A DNA stretch of 51,642 nt from Clostridia bacterium DTU030 (GTDB taxonomy: Bacteria; Bacillota; DTU030): assembly GCA_001513125.1 (NCBI GenBank), contig LFSN01000021.1:1-51642 (forward strand), given 5' to 3'. Below the pieces are notes generated by a model that had not been told where the DNA came from, made no database searches, and saw only the letters and a list, made by a program, of their open reading frames with translations. Shown here piece after piece: positions 1 to 8,270 of this stretch (positions are counted from its first letter, which is position 1; every line of letters starts with the position of its first letter). The position numbers were made by a program, and so were the translations under genes.

Positions 1-59
1 CCGAACGGTACGTACGGTGGTGTGAGAGGACGGGGGCTAGGCGCCCCCTCCTACTCGAT
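1..59 (+). mobile_element. 3' end of a group II intron (domains V/VI)
   Basis: The first 59 bases have the form of the 3' end of a bacterial group II intron. A domain V-like 3' strand (ACGTACGGTG) is followed by a domain VI hairpin. The hairpin pairs GAG 24-26 with CTC 54-56, AGGA 27-30 with TCCT 49-52, and GGGGGC 32-37 with GCCCCC 43-48, leaving a single bulged A at 53. That A is the expected branch point, a few nucleotides before the 3' splice site after GAT at 59, which fits the group II AY rule. The rest of the intron, including any reverse transcriptase ORF, lies outside the window. It is antisense to, and just downstream of, the TPR gene. Confidence 0.72.
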
Positions 60-79
60 TGTAGAATATATATTTTCTC

Positions 80-2026
80 TTAGGCCAGGCGCAGGGCCCG
101 ATTATAGCAGACCAGGGCTTCATCCAGCCGTCCCAGGTAGTCCAGGCATATTCCCTTGCTGCTGAGTAGTTCAGGCTCCCCAGGTTTTTGCTGTAATGCA
201 AGTTCTAAATACTCCAGGGCTCGTTCGTATTGTCCCATCTCAATTAAGCAGCGGGCTGTATTGCCGAGGAAGATGGTATTTTTGGGGTCCTTTTCCAAAG
301 ACTCTAGGTGGCACAGCAAGGCCTGCCGGTATCTGCCCAGTTTAGCCAGGCAGAGGGCCTTGTTGTTTAATACCGTCGGTTCCCCGGGTGTTTGATGAAG
401 AATTTCGTCATAACATTTGAGGGCTTCTTCACCCCGCCCCAACAGGGTTAAACAGGAAGCCTTGTTTTCCAGGACACTGAGGGCACCCGGCTGTATTTCC
501 AAAGTGAGCTCGTAGAGGGCCAAAGCCCTTTGATATTCCTTCATTTGCATGAGACAGTAGCCCATGTTGTTTAAATAATCTACATTGTCGGGTTGAGCCT
601 TGAGGGCCTGGGTATAGCATTGGGCTGCTTCCTTGAATTTGCCCCTCTTGGAAAGGACCAAGCCCTTATTGGCCAGAATAACAGGATCTCTGGGCTTCAG
701 TTTTAAAGCTTTATCACAAAAAATCTCCGCTTCCCCTGTCGCTCCCAACTGTAAATAAGCAACGGCCATGTTATTGTAAAGGCTGGGGTCACCTCCCCGC
801 AAATTTTCTATCTTGTGATAGCAGGAAAGGGCCTCTCTCCAGGCACCTTTCTTTTCAAATAATTTTGCCTTGGCCAACCAGGCCTCTGCCAGGGCGGGAT
901 TAAGGTTCAGGGCCTGATCCAATGCTTCCTCTGCCCTTGCGATTTCCCCCCAAAAGGTTTGGGCTTCCCCCAGCCAGAGATAATAATAGGGTTCCTTATT
1001 CTCTAAGCTTATGGCCTTATGATAGTAGTTATGGGCCCTTTTCCTATCCCCCATGTGCTGGTGGATAACAGCCAGACAGCAATAGAGTTCCGTCGCTTCC
1101 GGCATCTGCAGGATGGCCTGGGAAAAATACTCCAGGGACTTATGGGCCTGGCCCCGTATGAGGTGATACTGGGCCAACTTGTAATACAGGTTAACCTTGC
1201 TGAAGAATTGTTGTTGCCGTTTGCGGGTCAGCCTCTCGGCTTGCCGAATGCGTAGGAGGGTTTTTTCCAATCCCAGTTTTAGTGCAGGGGAAATCTCCCC
1301 TTCTTCTTTTATCCCTTCTCCGGGCAGGAAACCGCTTTCCTGTAAAGCCTTCCAAATCTGGCTCCCTTTGCTTTCGAAGATTGCCTTAACATCATGGGGT
1401 TCCAGGGCCCCATTTTGGAAGAGGTGCTGATTATCCTTGATAAATTCGGCAATCTCTTCCTTATTCGGAAGATGGTAATAATCCTTGTGGAGGATTTTTC
1501 CTGTCCCCTGTTGTTCCTGGTCATCGGCAAGGGGATAGCCTAGGCAGAGGATGGTCACGGGAAAGACATACTCTGGCAGTTTAAGAATTTCCTTGATACT
1601 ATTAGGGTCCTTTAAAAGGGGGTTGATGTAGGTTGTCGCCAGGCCCCTGCTTCCGGCTGCCAGGGCCATATTTTGTGCCGCTGCCATTGCATCGCAGATC
1701 CCCAGGAGAAGGCCAAGGGGATTGCCCAGGAAAAAATCTTGCTGATACTCCTGAAGAAGGTGTTTTATCCGGTATGTATCAACACAAAAGGCTGCAACCA
1801 GGGGGGCATCCAGGAGGCAAGATGGCTCCCTACAGGCTTGGGAAAGCAAGCGGCGCTGTTTCATGTCTTCTATTATTATCACACTATAAGCCTGCAGTCC
1901 AGTAACGGCGGGTGCCTTTGCGGCTGCCTCCAACAGTTGTTCCTTTATTCCGGCAGGAACGGCGATGGGGCGGAAACCTTGGCTTTTTCTTTCCCAGGGC
2001 AAAGGGGACAGTGTGCTATTGTCCAT
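80..2026 (-). CDS. Nitroreductase-like domain fused to 11 TPR repeats
   Basis: This 648-residue protein has two parts. Residues about 10-175 resemble a flavin nitroreductase: an AKAPAVTGLQAYSV segment sits where the family has its R-x-SPS-x-x-N-Q-P motif, and AAGSRGLATTYI with a closing LGYP match the later conserved blocks. Residues about 190-265 form a linker. Residues about 275-648 form 11 TPR repeats of 34 residues, several with an NNKA or NNMG helix A and a YxxAL helix B. No signal peptide or membrane segment is visible. The start has a GGGAGGGAAG ribosome binding site. The nitroreductase part would bind FMN and the TPR part would bind protein, but substrate and partner cannot be read from the sequence. 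The gene appears monocistronic, ending beside the group II intron. Confidence 0.85.
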   Translation of the reverse strand: MDNSTLSPLPWERKSQGFRPIAVPAGIKEQLLEAAAKAPAVTGLQAYSVIIIEDMKQRRLLSQACREPSCLLDAPLVAAFCVDTYRIKHLLQEYQQDFFLGNPLGLLLGICDAMAAAQNMALAAGSRGLATTYINPLLKDPNSIKEILKLPEYVFPVTILCLGYPLADDQEQQGTGKILHKDYYHLPNKEEIAEFIKDNQHLFQNGALEPHDVKAIFESKGSQIWKALQESGFLPGEGIKEEGEISPALKLGLEKTLLRIRQAERLTRKRQQQFFSKVNLYYKLAQYHLIRGQAHKSLEYFSQAILQMPEATELYCCLAVIHQHMGDRKRAHNYYHKAISLENKEPYYYLWLGEAQTFWGEIARAEEALDQALNLNPALAEAWLAKAKLFEKKGAWREALSCYHKIENLRGGDPSLYNNMAVAYLQLGATGEAEIFCDKALKLKPRDPVILANKGLVLSKRGKFKEAAQCYTQALKAQPDNVDYLNNMGYCLMQMKEYQRALALYELTLEIQPGALSVLENKASCLTLLGRGEEALKCYDEILHQTPGEPTVLNNKALCLAKLGRYRQALLCHLESLEKDPKNTIFLGNTARCLIEMGQYERALEYLELALQQKPGEPELLSSKGICLDYLGRLDEALVCYNRALRLA

Positions 2027-2179
2027 GTTCTTCCCTCCCGGCTTCGGATTTCCACATTACTAATACTACCAAAAGATGTTAATTCCTTCCATATTGCCGG
2101 GCGCAAATATCCTTTTTTTGGGCCGGAAAGGGCTATATTGCGGCCGATTTCGACTGAAAGTTGTTATCCCTTAGTGGTC

Positions 2180-3178
2180 CTATGTGGTCCCGTAATGGTG
2201 GCAGGCGACCAAATGCCCTTCTTCCACCTCGAGCAGGGACGGAGTTATGGTATGACAAATCTTCCCTTTGGCCACAAAACACCTGGGATGAAAGGGACAA
2301 CCCGGTGGCGGGTCCAGGGGTGTCGGTACGCTGCCCTCCAGGATGATGCGTCGACGGCACTGTCCCTTGTCTACACTGGGTAGAGCTGAGAGCAAGGCCT
2401 GGGTATAGGGATGGAGGGGATTGGTGAAGAGTTCTCCGGTGGCGGCGGTTTCGACAATTTTGCCCAGGTACATGACTGCAATCCCCTTGCTGATATAGTG
2501 GACAATACTCAAATCATGGGTAATGAAAAGATAAGTGAGCTGATAATCTTCCTGCAGCTCCTCCAAGAGGTTTATTATTTGGGCCTGCACAGAAACATCC
2601 AGGGCCGATACCGGTTCATCGGCAACGATAAACTTCGGCTGCATGGCCAGGGCCCGAGCTATTCCGATCCGCTGCCTCTGTCCCCCGCTGAACTGGTGGG
2701 GATAGTTGTCGATGTCTCGGGGGTTTAATCCCACCCGGTGCAGTAGATGGAGGATTTTTTCTTCTATTGCCTTCGGCTCCCCCACTCCCCTCCTCTGCAG
2801 CGGTACCGAGAGAATCTCCCGCACTGTTTTGCGGTGGTTGAGGGAAGCATAGGGATTTTGGAAAATAATCTGGGCCTCTTTGCGAAATTTCCCCAGCTCC
2901 TTGCCCCGCATCCCGTTAACCAGCCGCTTGCGAAAGTATATCTCCCCGGCCGTTGGCTCATAGAGTCGGAGCAGGGTGCGGCCGAGGGTAGTTTTGCCAC
3001 AGCCACTCTCCCCCACCAAGCCCAGGGTTTCTCCAGGATAAATTTCCAGATCAACACCATCAACGGCCTTGATGAGGAGATCCCTTTGCCCGGTTATCAG
3101 CCTGGCAATGGGGCTGGGCCGGTTGATGAAGTACTTGCTAAGGCCCCTGGTTTTAACCAGGGGTTCCCTTGCAGCCAT
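2180..3178 (-). CDS. oppF: Oligopeptide/dipeptide ABC transporter ATP-binding protein (OppF/DppF type)
   Basis: This 332-residue ATPase has Walker A GESGCGKTT near residue 57, a Q-loop in IIFQNPYASL, signature FSGGQRQR and Walker B FIVADEP. It ends with the OppD/F C-terminal extension containing a Cys cluster (PPGCPFHPRC...KICH), which marks the peptide/nickel family. It would hydrolyse ATP at the inner face of a peptide importer as the partner of the upstream OppD-like subunit, 30 bp away. The window holds no permease (OppB/OppC) or binding-protein (OppA) gene. The pair must therefore work with membrane subunits encoded elsewhere, or be a remnant. The true substrate is unknown. Confidence 0.9.
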   Translation of the reverse strand: MAAREPLVKTRGLSKYFINRPSPIARLITGQRDLLIKAVDGVDLEIYPGETLGLVGESGCGKTTLGRTLLRLYEPTAGEIYFRKRLVNGMRGKELGKFRKEAQIIFQNPYASLNHRKTVREILSVPLQRRGVGEPKAIEEKILHLLHRVGLNPRDIDNYPHQFSGGQRQRIGIARALAMQPKFIVADEPVSALDVSVQAQIINLLEELQEDYQLTYLFITHDLSIVHYISKGIAVMYLGKIVETAATGELFTNPLHPYTQALLSALPSVDKGQCRRRIILEGSVPTPLDPPPGCPFHPRCFVAKGKICHTITPSLLEVEEGHLVACHHYGTT

Positions 3179-3208
3179 ATTTTCCTCTCCCTTGTAAATA
3201 TTGACTAC

Positions 3209-4204
3209 CTAAGAGACATATAAACAGCGGACCCGATGCTGGGCCGATATCTGTTGCCAGGGAATCCTTTCCCTACGGCAGGCAGCGCGGGCCTGCTCGC
3301 AGCGGGGAGCAAAGGAACAGCCCTCGGCCAAAGCGGCAAAATCCGGCACACTGCCGGGTATGGGTTCAATTTTCTTTCTATCTCCTGTAATTCTGGGTAT
3401 AGAACGCAACAAGCCCCTGGTGTAGGGATGATATGGTCTTTCTATGACGACAGTGGTGGGTCCCTCCTCCACCAGACTGCCGGCATACATTACGGCGATG
3501 CGCTGGCAGAATTCGGCGGCGACGCCCAGATCGTGGGTTACCAGAATGATACTCGTGCCCTTTTCCCGGTTTATTCTCTCCAACAGGGCCAGAATCTGGG
3601 CCTGAATAGTAACATCGAGGGCCGTAGTAGGTTCGTCGGCCAATAGCAGTTGGGGATTACAGGACAGGGCAATGGCTATGAGGGCCCGTTGCTGCATTCC
3701 ACCGCTAAACTGGTGGGGGTACTCCTGATAGTGGATAGGGGGGGAGGGAATTCCCACTTCCTCCATCAATTCCAAAACCCGCCTTTTTTCGGCGAGACTT
3801 TTTTTCGGGCCGTATCTATCTAGAAAGGACTTCTGGGTTGTAAGGCCGTGGATCCGGAGGGCCTCCCCTATCTGTTGGCCTACCTTGAAGACTGGATTCA
3901 GGGTTGTCAGTGGGTCTTGAAAGATCATTGCTATTTCTTTTCCCCGGAGTCTGTACATTTCAGTGGGGCTTTTTTCTAAAATATCACTGCCGTTAAAAAT
4001 AATTCTGCCGCCAACTATTTTACCGGGATAGGGCACCAGCCGAAGTATAGAAAGGAGGGTCATGCTTTTCCCACAACCCGACTCCCCGACCAGTCCGAGG
4101 ATTTCGCCCCTTTCCAGGGACAGGCTGACATTGTTGACGGCCTTTACCAAACCCCTGGCCGTGGGAAAATGGGTGGACAGACTTTCTATTTTCAGCAACC
4201 TCAC
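3209..4204 (-). CDS. oppD: Oligopeptide/dipeptide ABC transporter ATP-binding protein (OppD/DppD type)
   Basis: This 331-residue ATPase has Walker A GESGCGKSM, IFQDPLTTLNP (Q-loop), FSGGMQQRALIA (signature), LLLADEPTTALD (Walker B) and the peptide-family C-terminal Cys motif (CSFAPRC). I chose the GTG at 4204, which has AAGGA six bases upstream. The longer ATG reading adds 14 residues (MCSPFPL...) unlike the family. It lies 63 bp downstream of the mtaD stop and probably shares that transcript. It would form a heterodimer with the following OppF-like protein. No permease gene accompanies the pair, so substrate assignment is open. Confidence 0.9.
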   Translation of the reverse strand: MRLLKIESLSTHFPTARGLVKAVNNVSLSLERGEILGLVGESGCGKSMTLLSILRLVPYPGKIVGGRIIFNGSDILEKSPTEMYRLRGKEIAMIFQDPLTTLNPVFKVGQQIGEALRIHGLTTQKSFLDRYGPKKSLAEKRRVLELMEEVGIPSPPIHYQEYPHQFSGGMQQRALIAIALSCNPQLLLADEPTTALDVTIQAQILALLERINREKGTSIILVTHDLGVAAEFCQRIAVMYAGSLVEEGPTTVVIERPYHPYTRGLLRSIPRITGDRKKIEPIPGSVPDFAALAEGCSFAPRCEQARAACRRERIPWQQISAQHRVRCLYVS

Positions 4205-4267
4205 TTCACATCCTTCGCGTTGGGCCAGGGGAAAGGGGGAGCACAAAAGCTCCCCCTCCCCTCCCTC

Positions 4268-5572
4268 CTATCGCAGGAGTTTCTGGGCATGGCTCTCCAC
4301 CATATACATAATCTTTTCCCTATCCAGGGTACACAGCTCTCCCCCTTCGACGACAATCTTGCCATCTACTATTACCGTATCGACGTCACTGCTCCTGGCA
4401 CTGTAAATCAAGGCGGAAAGGGGATTAAAGCGAGGATACAGGTGGGGTTGCTCCCTGTCGACAATGATCAAATCAGCCTTCATGCCGGCCTGCAGGCGAC
4501 CACATGTCTCTGCTAAACCCAGGGCCGCGGCGCCGTTGGCAGTGGCCATTTTCAGCGCTTCCGCAGCGGGAATTACCGTTGGCTGGCCGGAATAACCCTT
4601 ATGGATGAGGGCGGCCAGGCGGGCTTCTTCCAAAATATCCAGGTTATTGTTGCTGGCAGCACCATCGGTACCCAGGGCGACCAAGACCCCTGCTCCCAGG
4701 AGCTGGGGAAGGGGGGCAATGCCGCTGGCCAATTTAAGGTTGCTGCCGGGATTGTGAACCACATGGATGTTGTTTTGGGCCAATAAGTCGATATCGGCTT
4801 CTTCCAGGTGGACGCAATGGGCGGCCAGGATGTGGAGGTTGTTTAGATCCTGCTGGCAGAGGTAGGCTATGGGCGATACCCCATATTGGTCTTTAATTTG
4901 TTTTATTTCTGTTTCTGTTTCTGCCAGGTGGATATGTATGCCGACCTCTAAATCCCGGGCGGCGGCCAGGGACTGGGCCAAATATTCCGGGGAACAGGTA
5001 TAGGGAGCATGGGGTCCCAGCATGGTGGTAATCCGTCCGTCGGCAGCCCCATTCCACTCCTGACAAAAACCGATGGCCTCCCTCAATCTGACAGCAGCGT
5101 CCGGGCTGACGCCGATTAAGCCCGGGGCTATGGCTGCCCTGATCCCGGCTTCGGCCACAGCCTGGGCGATGGCATCGGGAAAGAAGTACATGTCGGCAAA
5201 GGCGGTAATACCGGCTAATAACATCTCGCCAATGGCAAGGAGGGTGCCCCAATAAACGGCCTCGGCTGAGAGCTTACTTTCCAGGGGCCAGATCTTGTTT
5301 TCCAGCCATTCCTGGAGGACGAGATCATCGGCATAGCCGCGAAACAGTACCATGGCCGCATGGGTGTGGCCGTTTACCAGGCCCGGCAGGACCAGCTTAT
5401 TTTCCGCCTTGATTACCCGCCGGGCCTTCCAGTCTGCGGGCAATCCCTCCCCTGCCGGCCCTACGTAAAGGATTTCCTGGCCCTTGATGGCTACAAGGCC
5501 AGGGTCGTATACACTGCCTTCCTCATCTACTGGGATCACCGTTCCCCCTGTGATTAGGAGATCCAACATCAT
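4268..5572 (-). CDS. mtaD: 5-methylthioadenosine/S-adenosylhomocysteine deaminase (amidohydrolase)
   Basis: This amidohydrolase of about 434 residues deaminates adenosine-type nucleosides (MTA, SAH, 5'-deoxyadenosine) to the inosine form. The metal site is visible: GHTHAAM near residue 70, HIHLAET, HCVHL and LGTDGAASNN, the last carrying the catalytic Asp. GPHAPYTCSP is typical of the MtaD/TrzN-like branch. Adjacent ATGs at 5572 and 5569 follow GAGGAGG and GGGGAGAGGG; the GTG at 5584 overlaps the ribosome binding site and is less likely. Its place beside mtnA and mtnP says it acts in MTA or 5'-deoxyadenosine salvage. The individual substrate cannot be told from sequence. Confidence 0.88.
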   Translation of the reverse strand: MMLDLLITGGTVIPVDEEGSVYDPGLVAIKGQEILYVGPAGEGLPADWKARRVIKAENKLVLPGLVNGHTHAAMVLFRGYADDLVLQEWLENKIWPLESKLSAEAVYWGTLLAIGEMLLAGITAFADMYFFPDAIAQAVAEAGIRAAIAPGLIGVSPDAAVRLREAIGFCQEWNGAADGRITTMLGPHAPYTCSPEYLAQSLAAARDLEVGIHIHLAETETEIKQIKDQYGVSPIAYLCQQDLNNLHILAAHCVHLEEADIDLLAQNNIHVVHNPGSNLKLASGIAPLPQLLGAGVLVALGTDGAASNNNLDILEEARLAALIHKGYSGQPTVIPAAEALKMATANGAAALGLAETCGRLQAGMKADLIIVDREQPHLYPRFNPLSALIYSARSSDVDTVIVDGKIVVEGGELCTLDREKIMYMVESHAQKLLR

Positions 5573-5611
5573 CCCTCTCCCCACCTCCTCGATATAAATA
5601 CTTGAAACTAC

Positions 5612-6655
5612 CTAGCTTCCCTTTTCAGACCTGAGGGCGGCAATCCCTTCCCCGTAGGGTGGACGCAAAATCCCTGCTTCGGTAATGATGGCCGTTATAT
5701 ACTGGGCCGGTGTGATGTCAAAGGCAGGGTTAAAGACAGCCACTCCTTCCGGGGCAATGGATTGGCCCATAAGGCAGGTGACTTCCCGGGGGTCCCGCTC
5801 TTCTATGGGTATCTCCCTGCCAGTAGAGATATTAAAATCAAAGGTCGAGATGGGGGCCGCCACGTAGAAGGGAATGCTGTTTGCATGGGCTAACACGGCC
5901 AGGCTGTAGGTGCCAATCTTGTTGGCTACATCGCCATTTTGGGCAATTCTGTCGGCGCCGACGATGACCAGATCTACCATTTTTTGTTGGAGCAGGTAGC
6001 CGGCCATATTGTCGGTGATCAGGGTTACCGGTATACCTTCCCTGTGCAATTCCCAGGCCGTCAGGCGGGCCCCCTGCAGCAGAGGCCTGGTTTCGCTGGC
6101 GTAAACTTGCTGGACCTTTCCTGCTGCATGGGCTGCCCGGATTACCCCCAGGGCCGTGCCATAACCGGCCGTAGCCAGGGCGCCGGCATTGCAGTGGGTA
6201 AGGACCCGGGCCGGGGAGGGGAATAATTCCTGGCCATAATTACCAATTTGCTTATTTATAGCCAGATCCTCAGCCAACATCTGCCCAGCCGCCCTTTCCA
6301 ATTCCCGGACAATTAAAGAAGGGTTTTGCCCGGCCAGTTCATCTACAACCTGGGCCATTTTTTCCAGGGCCCAAAAGAGGTTGACTGCCGTAGGGCGGGT
6401 GGCGGCAAGTTCAGCGGCAATCTCCTGCAGCTTTTGCTGAAAGTCCTGGGCCTGGAGATGGGCATATTCCTGGGCCCCCAGGACCAGGCCAAAGGCAGCC
6501 GCTATGCCTATGGCCGGGGCCCCCCTCACCTGCATTGTTTTAATGGCCTCTGCCACCTCCCTGTAGGAGGTGCAGGAGAGCCAATCCTCCTGGTGGGGGA
6601 GCCTAGTCTGATCGATGAGGAGTAACCTTCCCTCTTCCCATTTTATTGGCTGCAT
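5612..6655 (-). CDS. mtnA: S-methyl-5-thioribose-1-phosphate isomerase
   Basis: This 347-residue protein of the eIF2B-like isomerase family converts methylthioribose-1-phosphate to methylthioribulose-1-phosphate. Family motifs are all present: RGAPAIGIAAAFG near residue 44, LTHCNAGALATAGYGTALG with the catalytic Cys, YASETRPLLQGARLTAWEL, and IVGADRIAQNGDVANKIGT with the catalytic Asp. The length is normal. It sits 15 bp downstream of mtnP and ahead of mtaD, so the three form a salvage cassette. No mtnB, mtnK, mtnW or mtnD lies nearby. The product may enter a shunt encoded elsewhere, and the same enzyme could isomerise 5-deoxyribose-1-phosphate from radical SAM by-products. Confidence 0.94.
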   Translation of the reverse strand: MQPIKWEEGRLLLIDQTRLPHQEDWLSCTSYREVAEAIKTMQVRGAPAIGIAAAFGLVLGAQEYAHLQAQDFQQKLQEIAAELAATRPTAVNLFWALEKMAQVVDELAGQNPSLIVRELERAAGQMLAEDLAINKQIGNYGQELFPSPARVLTHCNAGALATAGYGTALGVIRAAHAAGKVQQVYASETRPLLQGARLTAWELHREGIPVTLITDNMAGYLLQQKMVDLVIVGADRIAQNGDVANKIGTYSLAVLAHANSIPFYVAAPISTFDFNISTGREIPIEERDPREVTCLMGQSIAPEGVAVFNPAFDITPAQYITAIITEAGILRPPYGEGIAALRSEKGS

Positions 6656-6670
6656 ATTCCTCCAAGCCTC

Positions 6671-7453
6671 CTATAGCATAGGATCGGGTTTCCGGCACTG
6701 CTGGCAGCCGGCCTTACCTTTCAGCCGGGGCAGGGCATTTTCCAGGAGGGCCCGCAGGTTTTCGGCATTGGCCCGCTGGCACTCCACAACTTCCTCATGG
6801 GTCAAGGGCTGGGAGGACAAGCCGGCCCCATAATTGGTGACCAGGGCGATTGCTGCGTAGCAGAGGCCCATTTCCCGGGCCAGGACCACCTCCGGGACAC
6901 CCGTCATGCCTACCACATCACCGCCCACCTGGGCATAGAAGCTGATCTCTGCCGGGGTCTCAAAGCGGGGCCCTTCGGTACAGACGTAGACCCCTCCGTC
7001 CTGGACCTGGCAGCCCGCCGGGGCAGCTTCGAGAAGAATACGGCGCAATTGGGGACAGTAGGGTTCCGTTAAGTCGGTATGAACGACGGGGCTGTTCTTG
7101 CCCTCAAAGAAGGTCAGGGGTCGTTGTTTGGTAAAATCTATAAACTGGTCCACCAGGACCAGGTGGCCGGGGGGCAGATCCCGGCGGAGGGAACCGACGG
7201 CCGCCGTTGCCAGTATCTGCTGGACCCCCAGCTCTTTTAGGGCCCAGATATTGGCCCGGTAGTTGATCTGGTGGGGTGGCACAGAGTGGTTCTGGCCATG
7301 GCGGGCTAAAAAGGCAGTGCCGATCCCTTGATAAAAACCCGTTTGCAGGGAAACGGCCCCATAGGGTGTGCTGACGGTTATGGTTTTTTTCTCGGCAAGA
7401 AAATCCAGGTCATAGACCCCAGTGCCGCCGATGATGGCAACTTTGCTCTCCAT
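6671..7453 (-). CDS. mtnP: S-methyl-5'-thioadenosine (or thioinosine) phosphorylase
   Basis: This 260-residue member of the PNP/MTAP family phosphorolyses a 5'-modified nucleoside to base and sugar-1-phosphate. It shows the phosphate-binding IIGGTGVYD start, RHGQNHSVPPHQINYRANI, ATAAVGSL, CTEGPRFETPAEI and GMTGVPEVVLA. The base-specificity segment reads VTNYGAG (Asn207). Adenine-specific MTAPs carry Asp here (TDYDCW), and 6-oxopurine enzymes carry Asn. Together with the adjacent MtaD deaminase this suggests methylthioinosine as the substrate (inference). Its start lies 3 bp after the surE stop with an AAAGGGGAG ribosome binding site. Confidence 0.92.
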   Translation of the reverse strand: MESKVAIIGGTGVYDLDFLAEKKTITVSTPYGAVSLQTGFYQGIGTAFLARHGQNHSVPPHQINYRANIWALKELGVQQILATAAVGSLRRDLPPGHLVLVDQFIDFTKQRPLTFFEGKNSPVVHTDLTEPYCPQLRRILLEAAPAGCQVQDGGVYVCTEGPRFETPAEISFYAQVGGDVVGMTGVPEVVLAREMGLCYAAIALVTNYGAGLSSQPLTHEEVVECQRANAENLRALLENALPRLKGKAGCQQCRKPDPML

Positions 7454-7456
7454 CTT

Positions 7457-8245
7457 TCACTCCCCTTTATTCGTTTCCAGTGAGAGTTTCCAGTCTTTGA
7501 CCTCTTCTAGGAGGGCATAGTTGGTCAGGTCAAAGTGAACCGGAGTCACAGAGACATAGCCCTTCCTGACTGCAGCGGTATCAAAATCCTCCAGGTCCTC
7601 ATCCCGGTCAACCACGTCCCCCGACATCCAGTAATAGACCTTTCCCCAGGGGTCAAGGCGCTCTTCAAAGATATTTTCGTATTCCCGGAAGCCCAGTTTC
7701 GTTACCCTTATCCCCCGCAATTCCTGGAAATCCAAAGGAGGAATGTTGATATTCAAGAGGGTGCGGGCGGGCAGGGTTCTATCTTTGATCTGCTCGACAA
7801 TGATTCTGGTAACCTGGGCTGCGGTGGTAAAGGAGCAGGGGTTAAAGGAGGCCAAAGAAACGGCCAGGGAGGGTATGTCAAAGAGAATCCCCTCGATGGC
7901 AGCCGATACAGTTCCCGAATAGAGGATGTCGGTACCCAGGTTTGGTCCTCGGTTGATGCCGGAAATAATCAGGTCTGGCGGTTGGGGCAGCAGGGCCTTT
8001 ACAGCTATTTTGACGCAGTCACTGGGTGTGCCATTTACCGCCAGGCCCTTTATCCCTCCCCCCTCCACCGCCAGTTCCACCTCATCTACCCGCAGTGGTT
8101 TGTGCATGGTAATGGCATGCCCCGTGGCACTCCGTTCCCGATCGGGGGCGATAACGGTTATCTCAGCCACAGGTGCCAATGCACTGGCAAGGCTGGCTAT
8201 GCCGGGGGCGTATATACCGTCATCATTGGTCAAAAGAATATGCAT
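7457..8245 (-). CDS. surE: 5'/3'-nucleotidase SurE
   Basis: This 262-residue metal-dependent phosphatase removes phosphate from nucleoside 5'- or 3'-monophosphates. The N-terminus MHILLTNDDGIYAPGI carries the NDDG metal motif (Asp8, Asp9). APDRERSATGHAIT, NGTPSDCVK and SGINRGPNLG complete the active site. It is cytoplasmic and of normal length. A GGGAGG ribosome binding site precedes the ATG. It heads the mtnP-mtnA-mtaD group with only 3 bp to mtnP, so it may supply nucleosides to that salvage route. Confidence 0.95.
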   Translation of the reverse strand: MHILLTNDDGIYAPGIASLASALAPVAEITVIAPDRERSATGHAITMHKPLRVDEVELAVEGGGIKGLAVNGTPSDCVKIAVKALLPQPPDLIISGINRGPNLGTDILYSGTVSAAIEGILFDIPSLAVSLASFNPCSFTTAAQVTRIIVEQIKDRTLPARTLLNINIPPLDFQELRGIRVTKLGFREYENIFEERLDPWGKVYYWMSGDVVDRDEDLEDFDTAAVRKGYVSVTPVHFDLTNYALLEEVKDWKLSLETNKGE

Positions 8246-8270
8246 TTTATCTACCTCCCAGGAGAAGATT

